In this document: one piece after another, positions 44,125 through 52,768 of the stretch | Layout: every line of letters begins with the position of its first letter | How positions within the stretch are numbered: position 1 is the stretch's first letter | Assembly (NCBI GenBank): GCA_020436125.1 | Contig: JAGQYK010000001.1 | Location: 44,225 to 108,224 of the forward strand | Direction of reading: 5' to 3' | Origin: Cyclobacteriaceae bacterium | Lineage (GTDB): Bacteria > Bacteroidota > Bacteroidia > Cytophagales > Cyclobacteriaceae | Length of the DNA: 64,000 nt | Notes under the pieces: generated by a model | Told to the model about the DNA's origin: nothing | The model's input: the letters and a program-made list of their open reading frames with translations, nothing else | The model's database searches: none | Position numbers and translations under genes: made by a program

Positions 44125-45243
44125 TTATTTGGCTGGATTTCTTTCTTTCAGGTATTCTTCAAATACATTGAGTACCTCTGGTAAATTTTTTCTACCGAAT
44201 CCTACTCTCACATGTTTTCTCGAAAAGTCGTACACATTGTGGGGTAATAGCATAATTCCTTTTTCTTTTACCAAATCTTGGCAAAAGTCCATCAGCGTTC
44301 CTTTTATTTTCAATTCAGGAAAAGCAATCGATCCTGCCTTAGGTGTTTTCCATAGAAACCATTCATTGTGATGTTGCGCAAAGTCCTCTAGCAATGTTAG
44401 GTTACTTTGAATAATTTTTAAACTCCTTTGAATCAGTTTGCTTTTATTTTGTAATGCAATGGTGCCCAATTTTTCTCCTGGGGCATTATTGCAAATGGTT
44501 GTATAATCTTTAAAAGTGATCAGGTCCTCCATGAATTTTTTATTTTGGGTAGTCAGCCAGCCCATGCGTAATCCAGGAAGTCCAAAAGTTTTACTTAAGC
44601 CAAAAAGTGAGATGGCGTTTTCGTAAAGATCACTGACTGAAGGTAGCCTGTCTTTTTCATCATATTCCATGAATCGGTACATTTCGTCAGAGAAGATGGT
44701 GATACCTTTCTCTCTTGCAATGTTCACAATCTCAATAAGGTCATTTTCGGAAATGAGTGCACCGGTGGGATTATGGGGAAAGTTAATGACGATAAGCTTT
44801 GTGTTGTCTGTTACTAAAGCTTTTAAATCTTGAACTTGGAACTTTAAGTTTTGATCGGGTTCCCATTTAGAAATAGGGCAGCCTATATCTTCCGCAACCT
44901 GGTAGAGAGACTGATACCCTGGGAAAGTAGTGACTACATGATCGCCCTGATCCAGTAAAACATTCATAGCGATGAATATGCCTTCTTCTGGAACAAGCAC
45001 CAGTACATCCTCTTGTGAAATGGATGAGTATAGCTTTGAAATTTCACTGCGAAAAGTAGGGTCTCCCTGCGATTCGGTGTAGCCTAGTTTTAATACATCC
45101 CACTCTTCACGACTTTTCTCATCGGCCAACTCCAATAATTCATTCAGTCTTAACGGTTCGCAATCTGAGCTGCTTAATAAATAAGGAGCAGAGAATTCAT
45201 ACTTATCAAAGTACCGTTCAAGTTTAAAGGGTGAAATTTTCAT
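44125..45243 (-). CDS. PLP-dependent aminotransferase class I/II
   Basis: A 372-aa fold-type I enzyme. Motifs: TTFPGYQSLYQVAEDIG (aromatic stacking on PLP), NFPHNPTGALIS (Asn contact), FSDEMYRFMEY (Asp-x-x-Tyr) and the Schiff-base Lys in FGLSKTFGLPGLRMGW. The C-terminal RVGFGRKNLPEVL is the Arg that binds the substrate carboxylate. The ATG at 45243 overlaps the end of the preceding hydrolase gene (ATGA), which supports this start over one at 45261. The amino-acid substrate is unknown. Confidence 0.88.
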   Translation of the reverse strand: MKISPFKLERYFDKYEFSAPYLLSSSDCEPLRLNELLELADEKSREEWDVLKLGYTESQGDPTFRSEISKLYSSISQEDVLVLVPEEGIFIAMNVLLDQGDHVVTTFPGYQSLYQVAEDIGCPISKWEPDQNLKFQVQDLKALVTDNTKLIVINFPHNPTGALISENDLIEIVNIAREKGITIFSDEMYRFMEYDEKDRLPSVSDLYENAISLFGLSKTFGLPGLRMGWLTTQNKKFMEDLITFKDYTTICNNAPGEKLGTIALQNKSKLIQRSLKIIQSNLTLLEDFAQHHNEWFLWKTPKAGSIAFPELKIKGTLMDFCQDLVKEKGIMLLPHNVYDFSRKHVRVGFGRKNLPEVLNVFEEYLKERNPAK

Positions 45244-45998
45244 TCGTAAGAAGGATACCAATTACGCAAACGAACCTCAATTTTATTATTGGCCCCTTGG
45301 ACCTTTTTTTGAAATGCTTCTACGTCTGCCAGACCTCCCTGACCTCGGTAATGATAGGGGTAGACAGTTTTTGGTTTGAAATCCAGCACTGCACTAGAAG
45401 CCTGGTCAATATCCATGGTGTAGGGCAAGTTCATGCACACAAAAGCCACATCAATATTCTTAAGTGCTCGCATTTCAGGGATGTCTTCTGTATCACCTGA
45501 CAAATAAATATTTTTTCCACCGATGTTCAGTACATATCCATTTCCCCTTCCTTTTGTATGACGCGATTCTGAATCTTCAGGTAAGTTGTACATGGGTAGG
45601 GCTGTAATTGAAATCCCCAACTTTTCTATTTTCTTTCCATTGTCCAAGCTCGTTGTTTGTGCCTTCAGGTTATCCGGTAGTTTTTCTGTTACCGCGCTTG
45701 GCGCAATAATAATGGCATTGGAAGTTTCAATGCCCTCAAGTGTTTCAACGCTCATGTGATCACCATGAATGTCAGTGATCAATATTAAATCGGGTGCTGA
45801 TATCCCTTCAAATGCTTTTGCTCCTCCATAAGGATCAACATAAATTGTCTTGCCATCCCAAGTGAACATAACAGTGCCATGCAAAATAGGTTGAATCAAC
45901 AAAGGTCCTTTTTTAGTTTCAATTTGATCCGGAGCCGATCGCTGCGCAATGGCCATCGAAGAAATCATCAGGAGTAAAATGAATGAGTAGGTTTTCAT
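45240..45998 (-). CDS. UlaG-like metal-dependent hydrolase, exported
   Basis: A 252-aa beta-lactamase-fold protein with signal peptide MKTYSFILLLMISSMAIAQ. The metal motif DIHGDHMSVETLE (H-x-x-D-H variant), then LSGDTEDIPEM and YPYHYRGQG, place it in the UPF0173/UlaG-like branch rather than with classical beta-lactamases. It should act in the periplasm on a lactone, phosphodiester or similar substrate that cannot be named. It overlaps the following aminotransferase gene by 4 bases, so the two are co-translated. Confidence 0.85.
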   Translation of the reverse strand: MKTYSFILLLMISSMAIAQRSAPDQIETKKGPLLIQPILHGTVMFTWDGKTIYVDPYGGAKAFEGISAPDLILITDIHGDHMSVETLEGIETSNAIIIAPSAVTEKLPDNLKAQTTSLDNGKKIEKLGISITALPMYNLPEDSESRHTKGRGNGYVLNIGGKNIYLSGDTEDIPEMRALKNIDVAFVCMNLPYTMDIDQASSAVLDFKPKTVYPYHYRGQGGLADVEAFQKKVQGANNKIEVRLRNWYPSYE

Positions 45999-46016
45999 AA
46001 TGAAGATTTTTATTAT

Positions 46017-46997
46017 TTAAACTAATGCTGATTTCTTTACAGCATCTGAATATTCAGATGTGAATTTATTAATGATTTTTGCAATGGGTTGAATGCTGGA
46101 TACATGCTCTATAGCTGGCCCTGCACACCAAACTGTTTTGTAGGTAGCTTCTTTGGCCGCTTTCTCTACCTGTTTCATGCCTTTAAAGGCAATCAGCATT
46201 TTCACATACTTCTTAATCGACTTATTGTTGTTCATTAACCTTTCCCAAAACGTTGCGTCAGTACCAATACTTTGTACATAGGGTGTATTGATCACCGTCA
46301 GTGCCGATCCGGACATTTTAGTGGTAAGCACAACATCCTTGGCTCCATAATCAACACAGGCCTGTTTGTATTCTTGAGAGATATCGGCTTCATCACATGC
46401 AATGAAAATTGTTCCTACAGATGCGCCTGCTGCACCCCATTCGATGGCTTGTTTTAGATCTGCCCCACGCGCAATTCCTCCAGCAGAAATAATCGGTATG
46501 TTACAATTGTCTTTTAATAAAGTAATAAGATCCTTTGGGCTCACTTTTCCTGCATGGCCTCCGGCTTGTGAGTTGACGGCAATCAATGCATCCGCTCCCA
46601 GCTCTTCTACTTTTTGAGCGTATTTCAAATCCACTACATCACAAAAAACTTTAATGCCTTTTTCATGCGCTCTTTCTATCACTTCTTTTGGGTTTCCTAG
46701 TGAGGTAATGATGAACGCCACACCCATCTCCACCAAAGTATCCAATTGACCTTTGTATTTTGGATTCGACTTGTTGACAATGAGGTTTACACCAAAAGGT
46801 TTATCAGTATGGGATTTTATATCCTGAATGGCTGCCCGTAGTTCTTTGTCTGTTCTGTAATTCAAGGCGGGAAAAGCAGCAGTTATCCCATTGTCCAAAG
46901 CAGCCTTCACCATTTTAGTGTTTGAGATAAGAAACATAGGCGCCATGATGATAGGGTATTTAATCCCAAGTATTTGATCAAGTGTTTTATGACTCAT
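46017..46997 (-). CDS. nitronate monooxygenase / 2-nitropropane dioxygenase family FMN enzyme
   Basis: A 326-aa TIM barrel. FMN binding is shown by YPIIMAPMFLIS at the start, NSQAGGHAGKVSP, IPIISAGGIARGADLKQAIEWGAAGASVGT, a standard phosphate-binding motif. The His in QAGGHAG is the usual catalytic residue. The family detoxifies propionate-3-nitronate and similar alkyl nitronates, but related enzymes include enoyl-ACP reductase FabK and others, so the exact activity is open. The gene is preceded by the two membrane-protein genes. Confidence 0.9.
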   Translation of the reverse strand: MSHKTLDQILGIKYPIIMAPMFLISNTKMVKAALDNGITAAFPALNYRTDKELRAAIQDIKSHTDKPFGVNLIVNKSNPKYKGQLDTLVEMGVAFIITSLGNPKEVIERAHEKGIKVFCDVVDLKYAQKVEELGADALIAVNSQAGGHAGKVSPKDLITLLKDNCNIPIISAGGIARGADLKQAIEWGAAGASVGTIFIACDEADISQEYKQACVDYGAKDVVLTTKMSGSALTVINTPYVQSIGTDATFWERLMNNNKSIKKYVKMLIAFKGMKQVEKAAKEATYKTVWCAGPAIEHVSSIQPIAKIINKFTSEYSDAVKKSALV

Positions 46998-47057
46998 TGA
47001 ATCTTTTAGGTTTATAGAGTAACATATAATAGGGTATAAGGTTCGTTAATTTCGGTG

Positions 47058-48224
47058 CTAAAAACTTCCGCTGGAGCCGCCACCACTAAAATCTCCTCCT
47101 CTTCCTTGGAATGAATCGTCCACTTTTACTTGATTACCTCCTAATGTTTGGGATATGATAAACGCTTCAGCGTTCATGCTAGTCCATTTTTCTGAGATCA
47201 AATTCTCTCTGGTAAATCCATTGCGAATAGTTTTCAGGTAATTGAAAAGGAAAAGCGTTATACTCAGTAGGGTGATGCCCGAGATGGTTAATGTTATTTC
47301 AGGATGACCAAAGCCATAATAGAATTTGAAAGTAAAGACCGAAAACGCCAGCACAAATAAACTGGTACGCAAGATCACTATATCTTTATTGTTGATACCC
47401 ACATATAGATAAGCTACCGGAATGAATACGGTGAGTCCATAAAATAGGAATGCGAAGGGGATGTCTTCACCTTCCGCAAGGGGTGAGCCCATCAAGTTTA
47501 CACTCAACTCTCGCACCACCAAATAATTCCCAGCCAGATAAATCATTAAAAGACTGAGCGACTCTATAATAACAAGATTATTGTTCCAGATGGCAAGGTG
47601 GTCTTTGGACTTCCATCTCTTACTCAATAGGTAAATAGGAACAAAAACCAGAATGAAGGCGAAAGGAATGATTTGCTGAAAGATATCCCCGAAGTCATAT
47701 AGCTGAAAGAAAATAAGGTAAGCAAGCGTAAAAAATGCGGCTATAGTGGTAACCAAATCCAGGTAACGATAGGCTGCGAAGGAAAGCATCACGAGACTGA
47801 ACAGCAATACAGGCACAGTACTAAAGTCAACAAGCCCGGCAAAGCCCCCGATTATGAACCCGCTGGCATGATAGATCAATGCTTCAGTAAGCCCCGATTT
47901 ATAATGCTTAGAATTTTTAATAATGGCCTGGTCTACGAATACAAACGACCCAATACCATAAATTAAACAACCAATTGAAATGATGGTTTGATTGGTATCA
48001 AGAATCATTAGTGCAAAAAGCCCCGTTACTCCTGAAAGCCCTATTAGTGTGGCAATAAAAATTAATATTCGAATGATAAAATTGGGATGATAAAAGGAAG
48101 AAGTGTGCGCTTCTGCAATCACATTGAATTGTACCTTTTCAATAAATTTGGCGTTGAGCCAACGCTTGGTTTCTTTGATAACCTCCAGGTTATGAAGCCA
48201 TGTTTCGTTATAGGCGCTTCTCAT
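47058..48224 (-). CDS. polytopic membrane protein with glycine-rich tail
   Basis: A 388-aa protein with a soluble N-terminal segment (~1-45) and about 11 helices between ~50 and 335. It ends in a Gly/Ser/Phe tail (GRGGDFSGGGSSGSF) like those on TPM/YgcG-type proteins, perhaps for membrane-surface contacts. I do not recognise an exact family; DUF2157-related membrane proteins are the nearest guess because it overlaps the DUF2157-like gene by 4 bases (ATGA), so both are co-translated. Confidence 0.72.
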   Translation of the reverse strand: MRSAYNETWLHNLEVIKETKRWLNAKFIEKVQFNVIAEAHTSSFYHPNFIIRILIFIATLIGLSGVTGLFALMILDTNQTIISIGCLIYGIGSFVFVDQAIIKNSKHYKSGLTEALIYHASGFIIGGFAGLVDFSTVPVLLFSLVMLSFAAYRYLDLVTTIAAFFTLAYLIFFQLYDFGDIFQQIIPFAFILVFVPIYLLSKRWKSKDHLAIWNNNLVIIESLSLLMIYLAGNYLVVRELSVNLMGSPLAEGEDIPFAFLFYGLTVFIPVAYLYVGINNKDIVILRTSLFVLAFSVFTFKFYYGFGHPEITLTISGITLLSITLFLFNYLKTIRNGFTRENLISEKWTSMNAEAFIISQTLGGNQVKVDDSFQGRGGDFSGGGSSGSF

Positions 48225-49189
48225 GTTTTACGGGTAAAAAAGTTCTTATAAGAAACAATGAAGTAAACGAAGCCTCCACATGATAATATGGCGTAATAGA
48301 AAATCAATTCGGGTGCAGCATCAAAAATCAAATCTGACATAAGGTACGTAGTGCCAATGTATCCAAACACAAATGCGTACAACAGGAAGAGGAAGGAGCG
48401 CTCGCGATTAGCGTAGAAAACCGCAAAAGCACAACCGGCATAGATTAACAATAAGTAGATAATATAATAGTCTCCTTCAAACAGCCCGGCAATGGCGCCA
48501 ACAAAAAAGATAAGAATACTAAAGTTGATATAGGTAAAAGTGAAATGTTTTTTAATGGATTTCCAATCCAAAACCATGGCCAATGTACCTACTATCAAAC
48601 CAAAAAAAATAGCGGTGATATGAAGGTTAGCCGTTTCAAAGAATTCATTGCTGTACCATTTTTGCGGAGATATACTAATACTCCAAAAGGAGGCGAGTGC
48701 AGTTATGGCCAGCGATAATATTCCGAGGTTATCAAAACGGTAAGCAATGTAAAAGAAAAACGCTGCCGTTATTAACGTACTCCACCCGAGGTTGTCGGTG
48801 AGCAGCTCATATTGAAATTGTAAATAACCCTGTACAGAAATGAAAAGCAGACTTCCTAATAATACAATATAATCAAAGTAAGGGGTGGGAGGCTTAGCTT
48901 TTTCTACTGAGAAGGGTAGACCTTTTTTAAAGACATACCAAAAGCAGGTTAGACAAATTGCGCTAAGCAATAGAATACTAATAATATGCCCGAGGGATCC
49001 AATGTTTTCATAAATGAGAATCCCGATGCCACCACTGAATAGCAGCACACCGAGATAGAGCATGGTTCTCAGTTCATAATATACAGAGACAATCTTTCCA
49101 GAAACAATAGGTTCAATCTTGTTGAATTGTGTTTCTGAGATAAACCCCTTTTCAAGAAGGTCTCTGGGTGTATTTCGAATCATCATCAA
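48221..49189 (-). CDS. DUF2157-like membrane protein
   Basis: A 322-aa protein. The short N-terminal helix-turn (RDLLEKGFISETQFNKIEPIVSGK) resembles the cytoplasmic head of DUF2157 proteins, followed by about ten helices. No catalytic motif is seen. There are three successive Met codons at the start (49189, 49186, 49183), so the exact first residue is uncertain. It forms a two-gene unit with the next membrane protein and is divergent from nnr. Confidence 0.78.
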   Translation of the reverse strand: MMMIRNTPRDLLEKGFISETQFNKIEPIVSGKIVSVYYELRTMLYLGVLLFSGGIGILIYENIGSLGHIISILLLSAICLTCFWYVFKKGLPFSVEKAKPPTPYFDYIVLLGSLLFISVQGYLQFQYELLTDNLGWSTLITAAFFFYIAYRFDNLGILSLAITALASFWSISISPQKWYSNEFFETANLHITAIFFGLIVGTLAMVLDWKSIKKHFTFTYINFSILIFFVGAIAGLFEGDYYIIYLLLIYAGCAFAVFYANRERSFLFLLYAFVFGYIGTTYLMSDLIFDAAPELIFYYAILSCGGFVYFIVSYKNFFTRKT

Positions 49190-49234
49190 ATATCAATCAA
49201 AAAACTCAGTAGCGATTGTTATCTTCGCCTAAGC

Positions 49235-50722
49235 ATGCTCAAAATACTAAATACATCTGAAATCAGGCAATGGGATACATTCACCATTAAGAATGAACCG
49301 ATTACCTCCATCGCATTAATGGAAAGGGCATGTATAGCTTTTGTACAATGGTTTACAACTTATTTCGATCAGCGTAAAAGCGTTGGAGTAGTTTGCGGAA
49401 CTGGAAATAATGGAGGAGATGGCCTTGGGATTGCCCGTCTGCTTATGGACATGGGGTATTCTGTTAAAGTTTGGGTGGTTAAAGGAAATGAATCAGAGGA
49501 TTTTACAATCAATAAACAGCGCCTTTCAGAACCCCCAATTGAAATTGCTGGAACTCTTGAGGAAGGAATATTTGATACCTGTGATATTCTAATTGATGGA
49601 ATTTTTGGATCTGGTTTATCCAGAGCACCAGAAGGAATTTATGAGGAAGTGATCAAGGCAATGAACAAGGCTGCTGCAATTAAGGTAGCAATCGACATTC
49701 CTTCAGGATTATTTGCAGATAAACATACAATTGGATCATGTGTATGTGCAGACTTTACGATAACGTTTCAAACGCCAAAGCTTGCCTTTTTGCTCCCGGA
49801 AAATGAAAGTAGGATTGGGCAATGGAATGTTGTGGATATTGGTCTTAGTAAAACATTTTTGAATGAGACTACCTCGAAACACTTTTGGGTGGAGAAAAAG
49901 TGGATGGCTAAACATTTGCCTAAAAGAAGAAAGTTTGCTCATAAGGGAGATTTTGGAAGCGCACTCCTTATTGCCGGAAGCTATGGAAAGATGGGTGCGG
50001 CTGTACTGGGTGCGAGAGCTGCCATGAAATCTGGGGTTGGTTTACTTACGGTGCACGTGCCTCAATGTGGCTATCCCATTATCCAAACTACTATACCGGA
50101 AGCAATGGTCTCTGTGGACATAGATGAGTGGTGTTTTACGTCAGTCGCTAATGAAAATGACTTTACTGCTCTAGGTATTGGCCCAGGGTTAGGTCAGGAT
50201 GCAAAAACCGTGAAAGGTTTGGAAAGATTGCTCAAAGAGGTAGAGGTGCCGATGGTTATTGATGCCGATGCAATCAATGTATTGGCAACTAACAATAATT
50301 TACTTCACCTATTAAAAGAAGACAGTATTCTCACTCCCCATCCGAGAGAGCTTCAGCGGTTAATTGGCGATTGGGATGATGATTTTCACCGGCTGGAAAA
50401 GGCTAAAACCTTCGCCTCTCAGATGAAATGCGTTTTGGTAATCAAAGGCGCCAACACTGCTGTTTTATCATCTGATGGTAGAGTATTTTTTAATTGTACA
50501 GGTAATCCGGGTATGGCCACTGCCGGAAGTGGGGATGTACTGACTGGTATAGTTACCTCGTTGCGAGCACAAAAGATGAGTGCTTTAGATGCTGCCATAC
50601 TGGGGGTTTTTATCCATGGTTATGCTGGCGATTTGGCAGCATGGGAAATGGGGCAAGTATCACTAATGGCTTCTGATATAATCAAATCCCTACCAGAGGC
50701 CTTTAAGCAACTTTCCCGGTAA
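49235..50722 (+). CDS. nnr: bifunctional NAD(P)HX epimerase/dehydratase
   Basis: A 495-aa fusion that repairs hydrated NAD(P)H. The N-terminal YjeF_N epimerase (~1-215) has GTGNNGGDGLGIARLL and DGIFGSGLSR; the C-terminal ADP-dependent (S)-NAD(P)HX dehydratase (~225-490, ribokinase-like) has ALGIGPGLGQD, TPHPRELQRL and the catalytic GNPGMATAGSGDVLTGI with its Asp. Both halves are complete. It acts in the cytoplasm and is a housekeeping enzyme. It is transcribed alone. Confidence 0.95.
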   Translation: MLKILNTSEIRQWDTFTIKNEPITSIALMERACIAFVQWFTTYFDQRKSVGVVCGTGNNGGDGLGIARLLMDMGYSVKVWVVKGNESEDFTINKQRLSEPPIEIAGTLEEGIFDTCDILIDGIFGSGLSRAPEGIYEEVIKAMNKAAAIKVAIDIPSGLFADKHTIGSCVCADFTITFQTPKLAFLLPENESRIGQWNVVDIGLSKTFLNETTSKHFWVEKKWMAKHLPKRRKFAHKGDFGSALLIAGSYGKMGAAVLGARAAMKSGVGLLTVHVPQCGYPIIQTTIPEAMVSVDIDEWCFTSVANENDFTALGIGPGLGQDAKTVKGLERLLKEVEVPMVIDADAINVLATNNNLLHLLKEDSILTPHPRELQRLIGDWDDDFHRLEKAKTFASQMKCVLVIKGANTAVLSSDGRVFFNCTGNPGMATAGSGDVLTGIVTSLRAQKMSALDAAILGVFIHGYAGDLAAWEMGQVSLMASDIIKSLPEAFKQLSR

Positions 50723-50835
50723 TTTTCAGATCGGTTTTAAACCTTTGGCGTACTATTTGCGTCAAATAACTATTATTAGCTGAAACTTAATGTTCAGGTA
50801 AACCCTTATGGGGTGTTATTACGTAAATAGAATAA

Positions 50836-51195
50836 GTGAAACTGATCAGAACCATATTCATTTTTAGCTTTCTTTTGAACTTTTCCCTTCTTGGGTATGG
50901 GCAAAACGAAGGGTCTCCTGTTTATCAAGAGGTGGGTTTCACAGATAGGCTGGTTCAAATGTACCCAAACCCGGCCTCGGATTACCTTACTGTTAAGCTA
51001 CCTACACCAAACGCAAGCTCCGTTCAATTGGCTATGCACAGTGTTATTGGTAACGCTCTTAATATTGACAAGGAGCAAATTGATGATTATGAAGTAAGGA
51101 TTAGAGTAAAAGATCTTCCGTCCGGTTATTACTTCTTGTCGATAAAGGAAGAAAACTCCGGATTGAAAGCGTCCTACAAATTTCTCAAGCGCTAG
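50836..51195 (+). CDS. very short T9SS type A sorting-domain protein
   Basis: A 119-aa protein that starts at GTG (50836); a TAA lies just upstream in frame, and the next ATG is 41 codons later and would remove the signal peptide (IRTIFIFSFLLNFSLLGYG). The rest, residues ~36-119, is almost wholly a Por-secretion C-terminal sorting domain: MYPNPASDYLTVKLP, VIGNALN, LPSGYYFLSI and the final SYKFLKR. Type IX secretion recognises this domain and attaches cargo to the surface, but no cargo domain exists here, so it is either a minimal secreted peptide or a decayed larger gene. Confidence 0.8.
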   Translation: MKLIRTIFIFSFLLNFSLLGYGQNEGSPVYQEVGFTDRLVQMYPNPASDYLTVKLPTPNASSVQLAMHSVIGNALNIDKEQIDDYEVRIRVKDLPSGYYFLSIKEENSGLKASYKFLKR

Positions 51196-51246
51196 CTGCT
51201 TGCGTCCACTGCCATAATTATATTTTTATCTGCTGCTTGAATGCTA

Positions 51247-51254
51247 TATTTTTG
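51247..51254 (+). promoter_or_regulatory. candidate -7 element for the universal stress gene
   Basis: TATTTTTG matches TAnnTTTG, 20 bases before the ATG at 51275. No good -33 TTG is present at the usual distance. Confidence 0.35.
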
Positions 51255-51274
51255 CCCATTCAAAATCGAAAACT

Positions 51275-52123
51275 ATGGCAGCACTCAAGATTCTTATTCT
51301 TACCGACTTTTCAGACTTATCAAAAGTAGCTATCAACTATGGCCTTAGTATGGCTGGCAAGCTGGAAGCGGAGTACACTATTTTGAATATTGTTCGCCTG
51401 GATGGTGTTCCAAAATCTCATCTGAAGATGAAGCAGATTGAGAATTCGTTGTTGGCCATTGCCGAAGAGGAGGGAAAGAATTTAATAGAGGAGAGCATCA
51501 AACAAACCAAATCGAAAGCTAAAGTTACTTTCAAAGCCATAAAATCGCACAAGGTGGCAGACACCGTTGGTCGTTATGCCGAAGCCAATAAGATCAACCT
51601 GATCATTATGGGAAGCCGAGGGGCAAGCAGTTTCAAAAAGGTAGTCTTAGGAGGAACAACGGTTTCAGTGATTGATGTTTGTGACGTACCGGTGTTGGCA
51701 ATTCCTGAAAAAGCAGAGTTTACAAATTTTAAGCATGTGGTGTATGCTTCAGATTTGAAAAATGTTCAGAAGGAATTGGATACTATTATTCCTTTCGCGC
51801 GAATATTTGGTTCTACTGTTCATATGGTCCATGTGGTGGAGGCGATAGATAAAGAGGTTGATGCCAGAAGGGAAGAAGCAAGTGTGTTGGTACAAAAAGC
51901 TGACTATGCAAAAATTAGCCTTGAGGTGGTGATTGACGATAATGTGCCAGTAGCGATTGATAAATATCTCAAAGTAAAGAAAGGTGATGTGTTAACCACA
52001 TTTACCCATGAACTTAATTTGTTTGAGAAAATCTTTGCTAGAAGTGTGACTCGTAAATTGGCCTATCAGGGAATTATCCCACTCCTCACCTTTAAGAGAA
52101 AATCGGTGAAGCCAGTTAAGTAG
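51275..52123 (+). CDS. universal stress protein, two-domain
   Basis: A 282-aa protein made of two tandem Usp domains (~1-140 and ~148-282). The first keeps the ATP-binding loop GSRGASSFKKVVLGGTTVSV (G-x2-G-x9-G-T); the second lacks a clear equivalent, so only the first may bind nucleotide. Universal stress proteins respond to starvation and oxidative stress. It overlaps the tail of the converging membrane protein gene by 8 bases. Confidence 0.92.
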   Translation: MAALKILILTDFSDLSKVAINYGLSMAGKLEAEYTILNIVRLDGVPKSHLKMKQIENSLLAIAEEEGKNLIEESIKQTKSKAKVTFKAIKSHKVADTVGRYAEANKINLIIMGSRGASSFKKVVLGGTTVSVIDVCDVPVLAIPEKAEFTNFKHVVYASDLKNVQKELDTIIPFARIFGSTVHMVHVVEAIDKEVDARREEASVLVQKADYAKISLEVVIDDNVPVAIDKYLKVKKGDVLTTFTHELNLFEKIFARSVTRKLAYQGIIPLLTFKRKSVKPVK

Positions 52124-52664
52124 TCGCTACCTTTTTCTTGATTACAAATCGGTAGACAATAAGCCCCAGAACAACAACGGCACATAGCTCTACAAATACT
52201 TTCTCTGCATCAATCCAATCAATGGGACGATCTTTTAAAAGAGGGTCAGTGATAATACTGTGTAAGAACAACGGTATCGCAGCAAAGTAAGAGGTAAAGT
52301 GAATGGTTCTCCAGGTAGAATACTTTATTTTATCCTTGTAATAGGATGTCACTACCACTACCAATATCAGGTAAAGCGAAATGGCACCAAAAGCATTGGC
52401 AAACGGTTGGTGAACTGTCCACAACGGCAGAAGAAGATCGCTCCATGTGAATTCAGATTTTGGATCGAGAGGGATGAGCAAAATGTGAATTAAGATGGTG
52501 ATGGCTGCAGAATACCCTGTGAATTTATGGAGGGCCAAGAAAGTGATTCCTTTAGGTAATTTGATTTTAGATTTCGTCCAAATAAAAAGGCCGACTAAAA
52601 AATTAGCAGTGAGGCTTCCCAATGCAATGAGGCCAAGCACTCCTGATATCTCAATAGTTTCCAT
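52116..52664 (-). CDS. ferric-reductase-like transmembrane protein
   Basis: A 182-aa protein with five or six helices and paired His residues (FLALHKFTGYSAAITILIHILL; STWRTIHFTSYFAAIPLFLHSI) spaced as in b-type haem-binding ferric reductase-like transmembrane domains (YedZ/MsrQ-like). It has no flavin or NADPH domain, so it is probably an electron-transfer membrane component. The function is unknown. It lies downstream of asnS, with an inverted repeat between them. Confidence 0.78.
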   Translation of the reverse strand: METIEISGVLGLIALGSLTANFLVGLFIWTKSKIKLPKGITFLALHKFTGYSAAITILIHILLIPLDPKSEFTWSDLLLPLWTVHQPFANAFGAISLYLILVVVVTSYYKDKIKYSTWRTIHFTSYFAAIPLFLHSIITDPLLKDRPIDWIDAEKVFVELCAVVVLGLIVYRFVIKKKVATT

Positions 52665-52692
52665 CTTGTTGTTAGGTCAAATTGAAATGTAG

Positions 52693-52757
52693 AACCCCCG
52701 TACGGTCCTTTGAAAATAAACTTTGACGATTGGAGAATATTGGGGGAGTACGGGGTT
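52693..52757. repeat. long-range imperfect inverted repeat
   Basis: AACCCCCGTAC (52693-52703) and GTACGGGGTT (52748-52757) pair with a single bulged C, separated by 44 bases. There is no T run next to it, so it is not an ordinary terminator. It sits in the 104-base space between asnS and the ferric-reductase-like gene. Confidence 0.5.
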
Positions 52758-52768
52758 ATCTGTAGATA

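Noticed and set aside
52693..52757. Inverted repeat as terminator of asnS.
   Set aside because: The loop is 44 bases and no T run follows in either direction, so it is reported only as a repeat.
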